From: CAZCWX01 sp964502465
Lineage (GTDB): Bacteria > Desulfobacterota > Binatia > Bin18
Length of the DNA stretch: 45,037 nucleotides
Assembly: GCA_964502465.1 (NCBI GenBank)
Contig: CAZCWX010000025.1
Location: forward strand, 1-45,037
Direction: 5' to 3'
How positions within the stretch are numbered: the stretch's first letter is position 1; every line of letters starts with the position of its first letter. The notes under the pieces were generated by a model. The model ran no database searches. It worked only from the letters and a program-made list of their open reading frames with translations, and had not been told where the DNA came from. The translations under genes were made by a program, and so were the position numbers. This document shows, in pieces, positions 30,837-40,835 of this stretch.

Positions 30837-32279
30837 CTATACCCGCTGGTACCTATCAGCAAACCGTATAATGTCATCTTCGCCGAGGTATGACCCGGTT
30901 TGTACTTCGATGATTTCCAGCGGCTCGGTGCCGGGGTTGACAAGACGATGTTTCGTCTCCTGTGGCACATAGGTTGACTGGTTCGCTCGCAAAATAAATT
31001 CCTGGTCGCCATTGGTCACGTGCGCGACACCGGCGACTACCACCCAATGCTCGCTCCGATGGTGGTGGAGTTGCAAACTTAATGCAGCTCCAGGCTGCAC
31101 CATGATGCGCTTCACTTTGAAATGCGTACCTTCTTCGAGAACGGTATAGGTACCCCAGGGGCGATGAACAGTACGGTGGGTGTGGGCCACCTCAGCCCCA
31201 CGGGTCTGTAATTGTTGAACGACCGCTTTCACTTCCTGTGTACGGTCCTGCGAGCAGATGAGTAACGCATCGTCGGTATCGATCACCACCGTATTTTTGA
31301 GTCCAATAGTCGCGATTGCTCGCCCACTCCCGTACACAAAGGAATTCTCGCTCTCAATGTCAATGACATTGTCCCCAAGGCTATTGCCACGCGCATCCCG
31401 CGGGAGCAGACGATGAATCGCCGTCCACTCCCCGAGATCTGACCACCCCATATCCGCCGGTAACACAACTATATGTGAAGACTTTTCCAAGACCCCATAG
31501 TCGATGGACACTGGCTCAAGCCGTTGATAGACCGCAGCGATGGTCTCTGCACTCGTGTTGCGATCAAGGTTCTGGGCGATTTTCTGCAGGCCGGCAGAGA
31601 GCGCCGGCATATGTGTGGCAATTGCTGCGAGAATAGTCGCAGCCTGCCAGAGAAAAATTCCCCCATTCCAATAATAGGTGCCGCTAGCCAGATATTCCTG
31701 AGCCTTTTGCAGGTCTGGTTTTTCAACGAAACCCTCGACCTGATACGCTTCTACGTCCTCTTGAGAGGCCGAGTGATAGTCGACGAGTTTCTTGCCACGG
31801 TGGATATACCCATAGCCGGTCTCCGGGTGATCGGGAACGATACCCAGCGTGACCAAGGCTCCTGCCTGGGCCAGTCTCATAGCACTCTGCAAGAGTGTTA
31901 CAAAGGCAGCCGGGCGTTCAATCCAGTGATCGGCTGGCATGACGACCATCACTGCTTCTGGATCTTGCTGCTGTATATGGATCGCGGCGAGGCCAATCGC
32001 TGCTGCCGTACTCCTTCCGAGCGGCTCAACGAGTACCTGAGCGGTATTCGCGCTAAAGCGCGACAGGGCAGCAAGTTGAGCCCGGACGACAAACTCCTGT
32101 TCCTTGCCGGTGACGATCCAGAAGCGTTCTGGAGGAATCAGATCACCTGGCCGCTGGACTGTTTGCTGCAGCAGGGTGTATTCGCCGAGGAGTTTGAGAA
32201 ATTGTTTCGGATAGTGGGATCGGCTCAGGGGCCACAGGCGCGTCCCTCCGCCTCCAGCGAGAATCACCGCATGGAACAT
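30837..32279 (-). CDS. manC: Mannose-1-phosphate guanylyltransferase/mannose-6-phosphate isomerase
   Basis: A 480-residue bifunctional ManC/AlgA-type enzyme that makes GDP-mannose and interconverts mannose-6-phosphate and fructose-6-phosphate. The N-terminal nucleotidyltransferase has MFHAVILAGGGGTRLWPLSR and SHYPKQFLKL (residues 1-30), MVVMPADHWIE, GYGYIHRG, VEGFVEKPD and YYWNGGIFLW. The C-terminal cupin isomerase has HRPWGTYTVLEEG, VKRIMVQPGAALSLQLHHHR and SEHWVVVAG, with metal-site histidines. The ATG at 32277-32279 follows AAAGGA; an upstream alternative at 32360 would add 27 unrelated residues. Full length. Its product could feed the downstream GT2 enzyme and surface polysaccharide synthesis. 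Confidence 0.95.
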   Translation of the reverse strand: MFHAVILAGGGGTRLWPLSRSHYPKQFLKLLGEYTLLQQTVQRPGDLIPPERFWIVTGKEQEFVVRAQLAALSRFSANTAQVLVEPLGRSTAAAIGLAAIHIQQQDPEAVMVVMPADHWIERPAAFVTLLQSAMRLAQAGALVTLGIVPDHPETGYGYIHRGKKLVDYHSASQEDVEAYQVEGFVEKPDLQKAQEYLASGTYYWNGGIFLWQAATILAAIATHMPALSAGLQKIAQNLDRNTSAETIAAVYQRLEPVSIDYGVLEKSSHIVVLPADMGWSDLGEWTAIHRLLPRDARGNSLGDNVIDIESENSFVYGSGRAIATIGLKNTVVIDTDDALLICSQDRTQEVKAVVQQLQTRGAEVAHTHRTVHRPWGTYTVLEEGTHFKVKRIMVQPGAALSLQLHHHRSEHWVVVAGVAHVTNGDQEFILRANQSTYVPQETKHRLVNPGTEPLEIIEVQTGSYLGEDDIIRFADRYQRV

Positions 32280-32389
32280 AGTTCTTCCTTTCTTTTTGCC
32301 TTTCTGTGCACCAATATGTTTCCCATCATAGCACATGGGAGTTATCGGCCCTGGTCGCACAATTCGTAGCGCAAACGTGGAGACTCACG

Positions 32390-35300
32390 TCAGTACTGTT
32401 TCTGCCAAAACAGGTCGATCCCGCTGTCACCCTGGGCCGAGGTTGCCGCCCTGATCTGCCAGTTGGTGTCGAGTTGGTACTCAATGGCCATTTCTTGTTT
32501 TTGTTCGCTGCCAAATTGTTGGGAGGTGGAGACAAACACGTCCTTGGTCACGTATTTTCCGACCCCAAACCGGCGTTCGGCAATATCAACTTCCAGGCTG
32601 TCGATTCCCAGCTCTTGGGCGATTGATTGCCGAAGGTCAGACGCGATATAGCCAGCCGTAGCTTGGAGTGCCTGCGCTTGCAGCGAAACTTTTTCGCCCT
32701 GATCGAGTGCATTTGCCGGCTTGCCAAACACCAGGAGAGAAAGAATGTCTGCCTGTTCAAGCGACGGATCGCTGCGCAAGATGAGAGTCGGGGTGTCCGC
32801 CGTTCCTCCAATCACCACGTCAACTTTATATTTCGGCATGGTGTAGCGAGCGATAATGTCCAGGCTCGGATCAATCCTGCTGCCGCCGGTGAAGGTGACC
32901 TGACCTTTTTCTATCTGGAATTGACGTCCATAGAAGGCATACCAGCCCCGCACCGTTTCTATTTGACCACTAATGATCGCGTCTTCCACAGGGTTTTTTT
33001 GTATTTGCAGGTGCCCCATGAGTTCGATCGAGCCGTCGTGCATTTGGACCCAGGTGCCACGCGGAATAGTAATGGCGAGATCGAGACGGAGCTGTTGATA
33101 CAGCTGACTCTGCGGCTGCTGGAATGGCAGTTGACTTGCGCTCTGTTGCTGTGCTTGCTGGACCAGTTGTGCACGCGTGGCGAGTTCTTGCTCGTTTTTC
33201 GCAACCAGGATGGTCGGATCAGGTGCAACTGGGCCACTGGTGAACACGGAGAGGTCTGGACGGAGAGTCGTATCCTGTAGTGTGAGTGCCCCCCGGAGGA
33301 GGAGAGATGGTAATGAACCAGAACAGGTCACCCGGCCTGATACGGCTGCCGTATACTCGCGGGTATTGATCACGCGGAAACGCCTGGCATCGAAAGCGAG
33401 ATCGAGCGCGGTGATCGTGTACTGCTGTACGGTCAACGTGCCAGCACCAGTCACGTGTCCTTGGCCAGCACTGATTGCGAGTTGATCGACTTGAATCGTA
33501 TTACGGGAGAGTCCTAATCGGACCTCGATATTTTTCAGCACGATCCCAAGTGGCACTATCCGTGCCTGGCCGTGCTGTACCCGAATTTCCCCTGTAGGAG
33601 AAAGGGCATCGATAGTGCCCCCTACCCGCACGTCCATACTGACGGTTCCCTGCACCTCACGCACCTCTCTATTCAGCAAGCTAAGAAAGGCGAGGTTCAG
33701 TCCCTCGGAGCGAACGCGCAAATCCGCCTCTCCAAGCACTGGACGAACACGTTCATCTGCCCAGCCGAGCGAGACCGGAAGACCTCCCTCAAGAGAGAGG
33801 GTATGGGTCTGGTCCTGACGGAGGAGGGCGTTGAGGCGCAGATATTCTTGCTGGTAGGTCCCTTGAGCTGTCAGCCCGGCATAGGATTGTTCAGCGACAA
33901 CCAGATCATCGATTGTCAGGTTCACCGCAATGTCTGGACTCGCCGCTGTCCCCTGTACAGACACCTCTGCACTGATGTATCCGCTGACCTTTGGGCCATC
34001 GTCTGAGAAGAAGGGGCGTAACTCGGCAAAAGGAAACCGTTGTACTTGCGCACGCAGATCTTGAGAGCCGCGTCGAGTCACCACTCCTGCTATACTGGCT
34101 CTTTGCTCTCCTCGCTGCAGTTGCAATGCTGAGATGGTCAGCGTATCGCTCTGAAAAAGAAGCTGGGCCTGCTGAGGGGCGCGCCAAGAGCCAGAAGGCA
34201 ACTGTAAGGTCAAGGTGTGAATCTGTGCATCTACCCGTTGGCCGTCATAACGAAGGAGGGTTTCGACAGCGAGTGCCCGATTCTCATCGGCCTGAGCGTT
34301 GAGTGTTACCTGGATTGCCGTTGGTTGCATGCCAACGAGTGCGAGATCTGCTGTCACTGTGCGCAGTTCTAGTCCAGCATTCAGGTGCGCCAGTGTGGCA
34401 GCGACGTGGCCGCTGGGCTGTTCGCTTCCCACGCCGGTGAGCTTCCAGGTCACTCTTCCGCTTTGCAGCGTGGCAAAGTCGAGCCGCAGATCGGCTGCTG
34501 AGGCTTGCCCCTCAAGGCGAAGATCGGAGAGATCACCACTCAGGGTCCCTTGAAGTCGTAACTGTCCCGCGCCTGTCTCGCCGACCAGTGCCAGCCAGGG
34601 CGTGATATTCTTACTGTCAAGGGTATAGGAGATGGTTCCGCCCGGTGTATTCCCAAGTTTTCCTATTTTTCCCTGGGCCGTAACGGAGGTGTCGTTGGCG
34701 AGCAATGTCAGACGATCGACGGTGAGCTGACCGTGACGCAGGGTTCCTGCTGCCTCACCCCGTGTAAGGGAGACGGGGCCGATTTGAGAAGGGCGAAGGG
34801 TAATCTTTGCGCTGCTATCCAACTCGGCTACGCTGATTCCTGTACCCTTGACCCAGGCATCGAGGTTTAACTGCCCGGTGAGCTGAGGTTGCTTTTGGGT
34901 TACTCGTGCAACATCAAGATTGTTGATTGCTATCGTCGCTTCGTAGTGAGGGAGGCGGCCAAGCGTCACCTGACTCTGGATGCGTCCGTTACCACTTTTT
35001 CCTTGTACCTCGGCGTGCACGGCGAGCTGGTCTTTGCTGAGATCTCCAGTAAGCTCAACGCTGTCGATGGACCAGCCGTGCACGAGCAGGCCAGAGGCAC
35101 TCGCTTGAAAATGTGCCTGGGTGGGATCCAGCCCGGCGCCGGTAAACGAGGCACGACCGCGAACTTCTCCGGCGAGGTTGGGGATCTGCAAGACTTTGTC
35201 AAGAGCAAAACGCTTGATCTCTAATTGACCCTGATACTGAGGCGGGGTTGCTGTGAGGTTCACGGTGCCTGAGGTTTGTCCCTGACCGTTCGGGACGGCA

Positions 35301-36190
35301 ATCGTCGCATTGATTTGCAGGGCCGAGAGCGGTCCAGTCAGATGGACAGTGCCGGACAGATCTTCTTGCAGCGGGACGCTTGGGAACAGCATGCGGACTT
35401 CGGCCGCAGCAAGAGGGCTAATGGTAACGGCTAGTTCTGTAGCTGGTGCGTCGAAATTCTGCACCGTTCCGGAGACACGCACCTGAGAGTGCGCAGACTG
35501 GAAGTGAAAATCCTGCAAGTGCAATTGCGGGGGGGACATGGTGTCGTCGTACCAGAGACTCCCCTCACCGCGCACCTGAGGAACCTTGGGGTGCACAAGG
35601 GAAAAGCCGAGAGTGGTCAGGTTTACTTGCATGCCAGTCGAGAGCAAGGCCAGATTTCCTTCTAATGAAAGGTCGGTGAGCTGCGCTTCCTCGTCGGTGG
35701 CCTGCCGAATATCGATGCGTCCCCCGGTGACTGTCAGCCGATCGAAATAGAGAATTGGGTCTTGCGGCTCGTCTGAAATATCGAAAAGACGTATGAGGTT
35801 CCAGGTTCCCTCTTGATCCTGGAACACCTTGATCTCGGGGGTGGTGACTTGCAGAGCGGCAATATGGAGGGAACGAGACCAGAGAAGCGTAGGGAGTTGA
35901 GGCAGCAGGTGCACTGTCACGCTGACTTGGGGAATGGTCAGAACCGCGATGCCATCTTGGTAAAGAGAGACATTATGTAGCTCGATTGCCGTCCACAGCG
36001 AACCGCTTACCCGTTCGAGGCGAATCTCACCCTTCACTGAGGGTTGCAAGGCCGCCACGGCTTGCTCTTTCAGCCAGACGCGAAACCCTTCGGTTTGCGT
36101 ATAAAACCCAGCCCCGATGACAACGAGGACGACCAAGAGCGCAATGCCTGCAAGAATCCAGCTACTCACTCGTATAATGTTCCGCCCCAC
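32390..36190 (-). CDS. tamB: TamB-like translocation and assembly protein
   Basis: A 1266-residue TamB/DUF490 protein. A signal anchor (about 9-30, ILAGIALLVVLVVIGAGFY) is followed by a long periplasmic beta-taco body with repeated VSGT, VTA and LRLEG-type strands. The diagnostic C-terminal DUF490 region contains GWYAFYGRQFQIEKGQVTFT, RIDPSLDIIARYTMPKYKV and QADILSLLVFGKPANALD, and it ends in the aromatic LFWQKQY. TamB with TamA moves phospholipid or helps insert outer-membrane proteins. The start is GTG at 36188-36190 with GGAGG four bases upstream, 11 bases after the tamA stop, so the pair is one operon. Confidence 0.93.
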   Translation of the reverse strand: MGRNIIRVSSWILAGIALLVVLVVIGAGFYTQTEGFRVWLKEQAVAALQPSVKGEIRLERVSGSLWTAIELHNVSLYQDGIAVLTIPQVSVTVHLLPQLPTLLWSRSLHIAALQVTTPEIKVFQDQEGTWNLIRLFDISDEPQDPILYFDRLTVTGGRIDIRQATDEEAQLTDLSLEGNLALLSTGMQVNLTTLGFSLVHPKVPQVRGEGSLWYDDTMSPPQLHLQDFHFQSAHSQVRVSGTVQNFDAPATELAVTISPLAAAEVRMLFPSVPLQEDLSGTVHLTGPLSALQINATIAVPNGQGQTSGTVNLTATPPQYQGQLEIKRFALDKVLQIPNLAGEVRGRASFTGAGLDPTQAHFQASASGLLVHGWSIDSVELTGDLSKDQLAVHAEVQGKSGNGRIQSQVTLGRLPHYEATIAINNLDVARVTQKQPQLTGQLNLDAWVKGTGISVAELDSSAKITLRPSQIGPVSLTRGEAAGTLRHGQLTVDRLTLLANDTSVTAQGKIGKLGNTPGGTISYTLDSKNITPWLALVGETGAGQLRLQGTLSGDLSDLRLEGQASAADLRLDFATLQSGRVTWKLTGVGSEQPSGHVAATLAHLNAGLELRTVTADLALVGMQPTAIQVTLNAQADENRALAVETLLRYDGQRVDAQIHTLTLQLPSGSWRAPQQAQLLFQSDTLTISALQLQRGEQRASIAGVVTRRGSQDLRAQVQRFPFAELRPFFSDDGPKVSGYISAEVSVQGTAASPDIAVNLTIDDLVVAEQSYAGLTAQGTYQQEYLRLNALLRQDQTHTLSLEGGLPVSLGWADERVRPVLGEADLRVRSEGLNLAFLSLLNREVREVQGTVSMDVRVGGTIDALSPTGEIRVQHGQARIVPLGIVLKNIEVRLGLSRNTIQVDQLAISAGQGHVTGAGTLTVQQYTITALDLAFDARRFRVINTREYTAAVSGRVTCSGSLPSLLLRGALTLQDTTLRPDLSVFTSGPVAPDPTILVAKNEQELATRAQLVQQAQQQSASQLPFQQPQSQLYQQLRLDLAITIPRGTWVQMHDGSIELMGHLQIQKNPVEDAIISGQIETVRGWYAFYGRQFQIEKGQVTFTGGSRIDPSLDIIARYTMPKYKVDVVIGGTADTPTLILRSDPSLEQADILSLLVFGKPANALDQGEKVSLQAQALQATAGYIASDLRQSIAQELGIDSLEVDIAERRFGVGKYVTKDVFVSTSQQFGSEQKQEMAIEYQLDTNWQIRAATSAQGDSGIDLFWQKQY

Positions 36191-36201
36191 ATGTCCTCCG
36201 C

Positions 36202-38031
36202 TTAGAAAAATTGTCCGATGCTAAAATGGACCTGCCACGGCTGGTCTCTGCGTGGCGGGTCGAACGGAAACCCCAGGTCGAGACGCAAAGGGCCAACCGG
36301 TGTCGTATAGCGCACGCCAAACCCAGCCGCATACTGCAGTGCGTCGATGGGGAATGTGAACGACCGTAACGAAACATAGCCGAAGTCGAGAAAGACTGCT
36401 CCACCGATCTTTTCGGAGAATTGGCGGCGGAGTTCCAGCGAACCTTCAAACAGGCTCCGTCCGCCGACCGGATCATTGGCAGCAGATATGGGGCCGAGGC
36501 GATTGCGTCCATAGCCGCGCACGCTGTTGCCGCCACCTGCGTACAGGCGCTCAAAGAGCGGAACCTCCTTGCCGCTGCCAAACGGGTTGGCCAAACCGAT
36601 TTTGAGGCGTGAGGCGAACACCAGCTCTTCGGTAAGCAAATGATATTTCTTGGCTTCCCCTTGGAGTTTATAGAATTCAAAATCTCCCCCCAAGCCACCA
36701 CCCACCTGTTCGCCGCTGAAGGTGACGATGCCGCCATAGGTGGGGTTGAGCGGATCATCCGTTGTATTCCACAAAAAGCCCGTCGAGAGGCCTGAAAGTG
36801 CTCCCTCACGTTGAAACTCTTGCAACTCACGAATGGTAGCGGCAGCAACGTTGTTTAACTTGTCGTATTCGAGTCGGTAGGCAATGAAACCAGAAAAGGT
36901 ATCGGAAAACTTGCGTTCTACCCTGGATTGCAAGCGGGTGGCGTTCAGCAGGTAGCTTGACTCGTCAAGTTGCAACGGGGTCAAGGTGATGGACAAGCGG
37001 TTCCGGGAGGAGAAAAGATAAGGCTGAAGAAAGCTGACAGTGAGGTTACGGTCGAGCGAGGATAATTTCGCACCGACTTCAAGCTGCCGGCCTCCACCGA
37101 ACCAGTTGTAATTACGCCAGCGCACCTGTCCGCGGAACTGATCTTCGGTATTATAGCCGACTCCGAGTTTCCACTCATGGAAGAGCTTTTCCTCGACTTG
37201 GACGCGTATGGGAATAATCGTCGGATCTGCCGGCGAATCTTCTTGGAGAAACCGGACCGAACTAAACAAGTTGAGGTTGAGGATGTTCTGACGTGAGGAT
37301 GTAATCGCAGTCGCAGAAAATGGCTCGCCTGGTTTGTACGTGAGTTCTCGTGCGATGAGTGTCGGAGAAACTTCTTTGGTGCCTTCTATCCGGGTTTCAC
37401 CGAAGACTGTGCGAGGGCCGACCTCCACTGTGAAATACACCCGCACAGCGTTTTGGTCGAGAATGACCTCGGCGCGTCGATTGACGTTGACGCGCCCACG
37501 GTGCTGGTCCAGAAAAAAAGCCTTAATTTTTGCTTCGGTCTGCTGGTATTTCTCCTCGGTAAATATCATGCCTTCAGCGAGCGGCAGCTGTGAGCGGAGC
37601 GCTGACAGTTCTATACCCAGAGCGGGTTGATCGGTGACTGTCAGAGTGAGCTGCGCCACTTTTACCGCTTCCCCTTCGGTGATCGTTATGGTTGCCGCGA
37701 TATGATGATTGGTTTCGTCAACCTGAAGATCATAGGAGACCTGTACGGCATAGTATCCCCGTGCCTGATAAAAACGCTTCACCCGGTCGATGTCTGAGGC
37801 GAACGCAACCGGATCGAAACGGGGCAACGGTTGCCATAGGGCGTACCACGCGCGTGGTTTCGTGACGAGTCCATTTTGCAGGTCGCCGGCGGAAAAATGG
37901 GTGTTCCCGGTAAAAGTCAATTTTGTGATCCACCATTTTTGTGCAGGATCAAGATCATCAACGGTCAGGGCACGGACAGGAACGGGCCACATAAAAAACC
38001 AGAGAAGAAAAAAGATACTATACGCTTTCAT
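36202..38031 (-). CDS. tamA: TamA-like Omp85 outer-membrane protein
   Basis: A 609-residue Omp85/BamA-family protein of the TamA kind. A signal peptide (MKAYSIFFLLWFFMWPVPVRA) leads to POTRA-type repeats from about residue 35 to 260 (ITKLTFTGNTHFSAGDLQNG, YYAVQVSYDLQVDETNHHI, VEVGPRTVFGETRIEGTKEV). A 16-strand barrel follows, with GVGYNTEDQFRGQVRWRNYN, ERLYAGGGNSVRGYGRNRLG (the conserved VRGY loop) and GVRYTTPVGPLRLDLGFPFD. The last residue is Phe (SIGQFF), the usual outer-membrane sorting signal. I chose the ATG at 38029-38031 because it yields a clean signal peptide; a GTG at 38044-38046 is possible. Partner of the following TamB. Confidence 0.93.
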   Translation of the reverse strand: MKAYSIFFLLWFFMWPVPVRALTVDDLDPAQKWWITKLTFTGNTHFSAGDLQNGLVTKPRAWYALWQPLPRFDPVAFASDIDRVKRFYQARGYYAVQVSYDLQVDETNHHIAATITITEGEAVKVAQLTLTVTDQPALGIELSALRSQLPLAEGMIFTEEKYQQTEAKIKAFFLDQHRGRVNVNRRAEVILDQNAVRVYFTVEVGPRTVFGETRIEGTKEVSPTLIARELTYKPGEPFSATAITSSRQNILNLNLFSSVRFLQEDSPADPTIIPIRVQVEEKLFHEWKLGVGYNTEDQFRGQVRWRNYNWFGGGRQLEVGAKLSSLDRNLTVSFLQPYLFSSRNRLSITLTPLQLDESSYLLNATRLQSRVERKFSDTFSGFIAYRLEYDKLNNVAAATIRELQEFQREGALSGLSTGFLWNTTDDPLNPTYGGIVTFSGEQVGGGLGGDFEFYKLQGEAKKYHLLTEELVFASRLKIGLANPFGSGKEVPLFERLYAGGGNSVRGYGRNRLGPISAANDPVGGRSLFEGSLELRRQFSEKIGGAVFLDFGYVSLRSFTFPIDALQYAAGFGVRYTTPVGPLRLDLGFPFDPPRRDQPWQVHFSIGQFF

Positions 38032-38150
38032 GCGAAAAGGCGGCACAGCCGCATGCCGTGCAAGATATCGTGCCTTGTGGGCCGCTGCTAGCCTCTGTCA
38101 GATGCCGGCGATTGCCGCCCTTGAGAAACCGTGAAGAGTCAGGAGCGATA

Positions 38151-39740
38151 TTATGGTGATTCCTGATAGAATCGATAGTCCAGAGTGGGGAAAATGTTAT
38201 CTCGCGCCTCGATCTCGTGAAGCCAGGGTTCATCGATCTGCTCTGCACCCAGCGCCTCATAGAGCTGCATAAAGCGCAGGAGATGCTGTTTCGTGCGGGC
38301 GGTCGCGTACTGGGTGGCGGTGCCTTGCTGGATGAGAAATGCCCAGTCGCTCGCTTGCGCAAGCAGTAATTCTCGGGCTGCCTGGTTCAGCGCTCGACAC
38401 TGCAGACTGGTCGCGTCAGGAAAGCGGGCTGCCAATGCCACCATCCGGTCTGCGGCTTTGTGGAGGTGCCGGTAAATCCACCGATTCGCCTCAGACAACC
38501 AGACCGCATGATACCCGTGATTGCCCCAGCTTGACGCCGCAGGAGTCGCAACCTGGTTGGTCGGGAACCGTTGGAGATAGTCGGAAGGAGTGACGAGTTG
38601 CAGCGTGTGCGGTGCAGAGGCAACCAGGCGGATGACAGACTCGAGCCACTGTGGTCCTTCGAACCACCAGTGGCCAAACAATTCAGCATCGTACGGTGCG
38701 ACAATCAATGGCGGACGATCCATGGCATGAGCCATTTCCTCGACTTGCTTTGCTCGATTACACACGAAGTCCCTGGCATGTGCGGCTGCTTTTTCATGCG
38801 CCAGTTGGGGCTCGTAAGCCGCTTTGTGTTCCGTGTGGCCGGTAATGCGATAGTACTTGATGCCCAGGTGTACGCGTTCCCCAGTGGGTGGGAGATATGG
38901 CCGGACATCGTCATAGTCGAGGTCGTACCCGACGTCACGATAAAAGTCCCGGTAGGCAAAGTCTCCAGGATACCCCTCTCTCGAACTCCACACTTGTTTC
39001 GCAGCTGCTGGGTCACGGCCATAGGCTGCGACTCCGCTCGGACAATACACTGGTGCAAAGACAGCGTAGAAGGGACGAGGCGTCGCGTGCAGGATAGCGT
39101 GCGTATCGACGATAAAGTAACGGATTCCGTGTTCCTGTAAGATCGTGTCTAGGCCTGGATAATAGCCGCACTCTGGAAGCCAGATGCCCGCCGGGTCTCG
39201 CGCAAAAAAACGCCGATACTCCTCAACACCTAAGCGGATTTGCGCGCGCACGGCTTTGTCGTTGACCTGGAGGAGGGGAAGGTAGCCATGCGTCGCCGCA
39301 CAGGTTATGAGTTCGACGACACCAGCGTCCTGGAACTGACGAAAGGCCTGGATGAGATTCTGTCCATAACGATCGACAAACATTGCCCGCGCATGAGTGA
39401 AAAGTTGATAATACATCTCTGCTAATGCATGAAAAATAGGGTCTGCGCGAGTCCGTTGGGTTTCTTTCGTGGCCAACTCGATTAAACGACCAAGGTGGCG
39501 AATATAGCGTGCTTGTAACAGCGGATCGTTCAGCATGTTGAGCAAGGGGGGAGAAAGGGAGACAGTCAGACGACAGGGAACCTGATCGCGGACCACGCGC
39601 TCAAACAGGTCGAGCAGCGGAATATACGTTTCCGTCATCGCTTCGTATAACCAGGTTTCTTCGAGAAACTCGTCGTACTCTGGATGCCGGACGTAGGGGA
39701 GATGAGCATGCAAAATAAAGGAAAGCAAACCTGTCGCCAC
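38151..39740 (-). CDS. GH57 1,4-alpha-glucan branching enzyme
   Basis: A 529-residue GH57 protein of the DUF1957 branching-enzyme type, which makes alpha-1,6 branches in glycogen-like glucans. GH57 motif 1 is HAHLPYVRHPEYDEF (residues 11-25). The nucleophile Glu190 is in GIWLPECGYYPGLD, and the acid/base Asp351 lies in PLIVAPYDAELFGHWWFEGP. Length matches the archaeal and bacterial branching enzymes. The start is GTG at 39738-39740 with AAAGGAG upstream. The preceding DUF4912 gene, 65 bases away, is a common neighbour of this enzyme. No glycogen synthase or ADP-glucose pyrophosphorylase is in the window, so the rest of the pathway lies elsewhere. Confidence 0.92.
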   Translation of the reverse strand: MATGLLSFILHAHLPYVRHPEYDEFLEETWLYEAMTETYIPLLDLFERVVRDQVPCRLTVSLSPPLLNMLNDPLLQARYIRHLGRLIELATKETQRTRADPIFHALAEMYYQLFTHARAMFVDRYGQNLIQAFRQFQDAGVVELITCAATHGYLPLLQVNDKAVRAQIRLGVEEYRRFFARDPAGIWLPECGYYPGLDTILQEHGIRYFIVDTHAILHATPRPFYAVFAPVYCPSGVAAYGRDPAAAKQVWSSREGYPGDFAYRDFYRDVGYDLDYDDVRPYLPPTGERVHLGIKYYRITGHTEHKAAYEPQLAHEKAAAHARDFVCNRAKQVEEMAHAMDRPPLIVAPYDAELFGHWWFEGPQWLESVIRLVASAPHTLQLVTPSDYLQRFPTNQVATPAASSWGNHGYHAVWLSEANRWIYRHLHKAADRMVALAARFPDATSLQCRALNQAARELLLAQASDWAFLIQQGTATQYATARTKQHLLRFMQLYEALGAEQIDEPWLHEIEARDNIFPTLDYRFYQESP

Positions 39741-39805
39741 TCCCGCGGCTCCTTTCTCCTCGCTCGTGCCGGGTCAAAAGAGCAAACAGCGTAACGGTTG
39801 AGGCT

Positions 39806-40786
39806 TCAAGAGAACAACGGAGGGGCCATTGATGGGACAGAAGAAGAGGAGAGTTCCTCACGGACACCTCGAGCAAGATGCCGAGAGCCAGGTTCTTGAT
39901 CGAGAGGAGGGGGGAAGAGAGGCGTCTGTGTTGAAGGCGGAGGGGAGGGAACATAACCAGGGGGAGTGAACCAGTGCAACTCAGTACTGGCGGAGATATC
40001 GGCCTGCGGTGTTGTGGCCACGTTGGAGCGACCAAGCACGGTAAAGTGACCCTCTGCGGTCTGATAGCCAACTTCCACGCGGTACGCGGTATCGGGTTGT
40101 GGGACCGGGATGTACGAATCTATGCTGGATGGTGTCAGTTCGATAACCGCCACGCTCTGGCCACCGATACCGTTGACGCCGGCGTCGGTCACTGCGATGA
40201 CGTGTGCGACGAACTGCGCGTCTGGTGCACCTGATAGTGACTGCGTCTCGCGGATCTGTTCAGGACCCAGATCCCAGTAGGTGTAGAGTTGGCGAGGATC
40301 TTGGGCAAGGAGCACAACGCGGCTTTCTGGATAGGTTGGGGGAAGTTCCGGTGAGGGGACAGTGTCAGTCGCAGGTTGTGGTGTTTCTGCGAGAGGAGCG
40401 GGCTCGGCGGCGTGCAGCGGTTCAGGCTCATACGAGATATAAGGAATTGGAGGAACCGTTGGCGGTACGGTAAAAGGCACTTCGACAAGCTTGGCAATCA
40501 ACTGCTCTTTGCGCAGGCGGCTTACGCCTGTCAGCCCTCGTTGTTGTGCCACAGTGAGCAGTTGTTTCCTGGTCTGTTGCGTGAGGTCGGTCGTTGTCTT
40601 GCCGGAGCGCTGCCGTGGTTTTATGCGCACGCGGGAAACCCCAACCGCAGGACCTGTAGCGACAATGTCTAGCAATTTCGCTATTAACTGGGCTTTGCGT
40701 AGATGGCTGACTCCGCGCAGTCCTTTGCGTTGGGCGAGAACCAACAATTCCTTCATGGTCTTTTTCGTCAGCTCATCTTTCGTCAT
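39806..40786 (-). CDS. DUF4912 protein with two Rho-N/SAP-like repeats
   Basis: A 326-residue cytoplasmic protein. The N-terminus has two copies of a Rho-N or SAP-like helical module: residues 4-40 (DELTKKTMKELLVLAQRKGL, then RGVSHLRKAQLIAKLLD) and 67-101 (DLTQQTRKQLLTVAQQRGL, then TGVSRLRKEQLIAKLV). A Pro/Glu-rich linker (about 105-150) follows, and then a DUF4912 domain (about 150-270) with VVLLAQDPRQLYTYWDLGPE and YRVEVGYQTAEGHFTVLGRS. The C-terminus is proline-rich and low complexity. Genes of this type often stand next to GH57 branching enzymes, as here; the molecular role is unknown but sugar binding or regulation has been suggested by context. The ATG at 40784-40786 follows GAGG. Confidence 0.88.
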   Translation of the reverse strand: MTKDELTKKTMKELLVLAQRKGLRGVSHLRKAQLIAKLLDIVATGPAVGVSRVRIKPRQRSGKTTTDLTQQTRKQLLTVAQQRGLTGVSRLRKEQLIAKLVEVPFTVPPTVPPIPYISYEPEPLHAAEPAPLAETPQPATDTVPSPELPPTYPESRVVLLAQDPRQLYTYWDLGPEQIRETQSLSGAPDAQFVAHVIAVTDAGVNGIGGQSVAVIELTPSSIDSYIPVPQPDTAYRVEVGYQTAEGHFTVLGRSNVATTPQADISASTELHWFTPPGYVPSPPPSTQTPLFPPPLDQEPGSRHLARGVREELSSSSVPSMAPPLFS

Positions 40787-40835
40787 AAGATCCTCTGTGC
40801 AGGCTCCTGGATCTTGTATCCTGCAGATAATACAG

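Noticed and set aside
31524..32369. 281-codon plus-strand frame opposite manC
   Set aside because: manC is unambiguous on the minus strand with both domains intact; the plus-strand product resembles no family.
32627..33280. 217-codon plus-strand frame opposite tamB
   Set aside because: Antisense shadow of the conserved DUF490 region.
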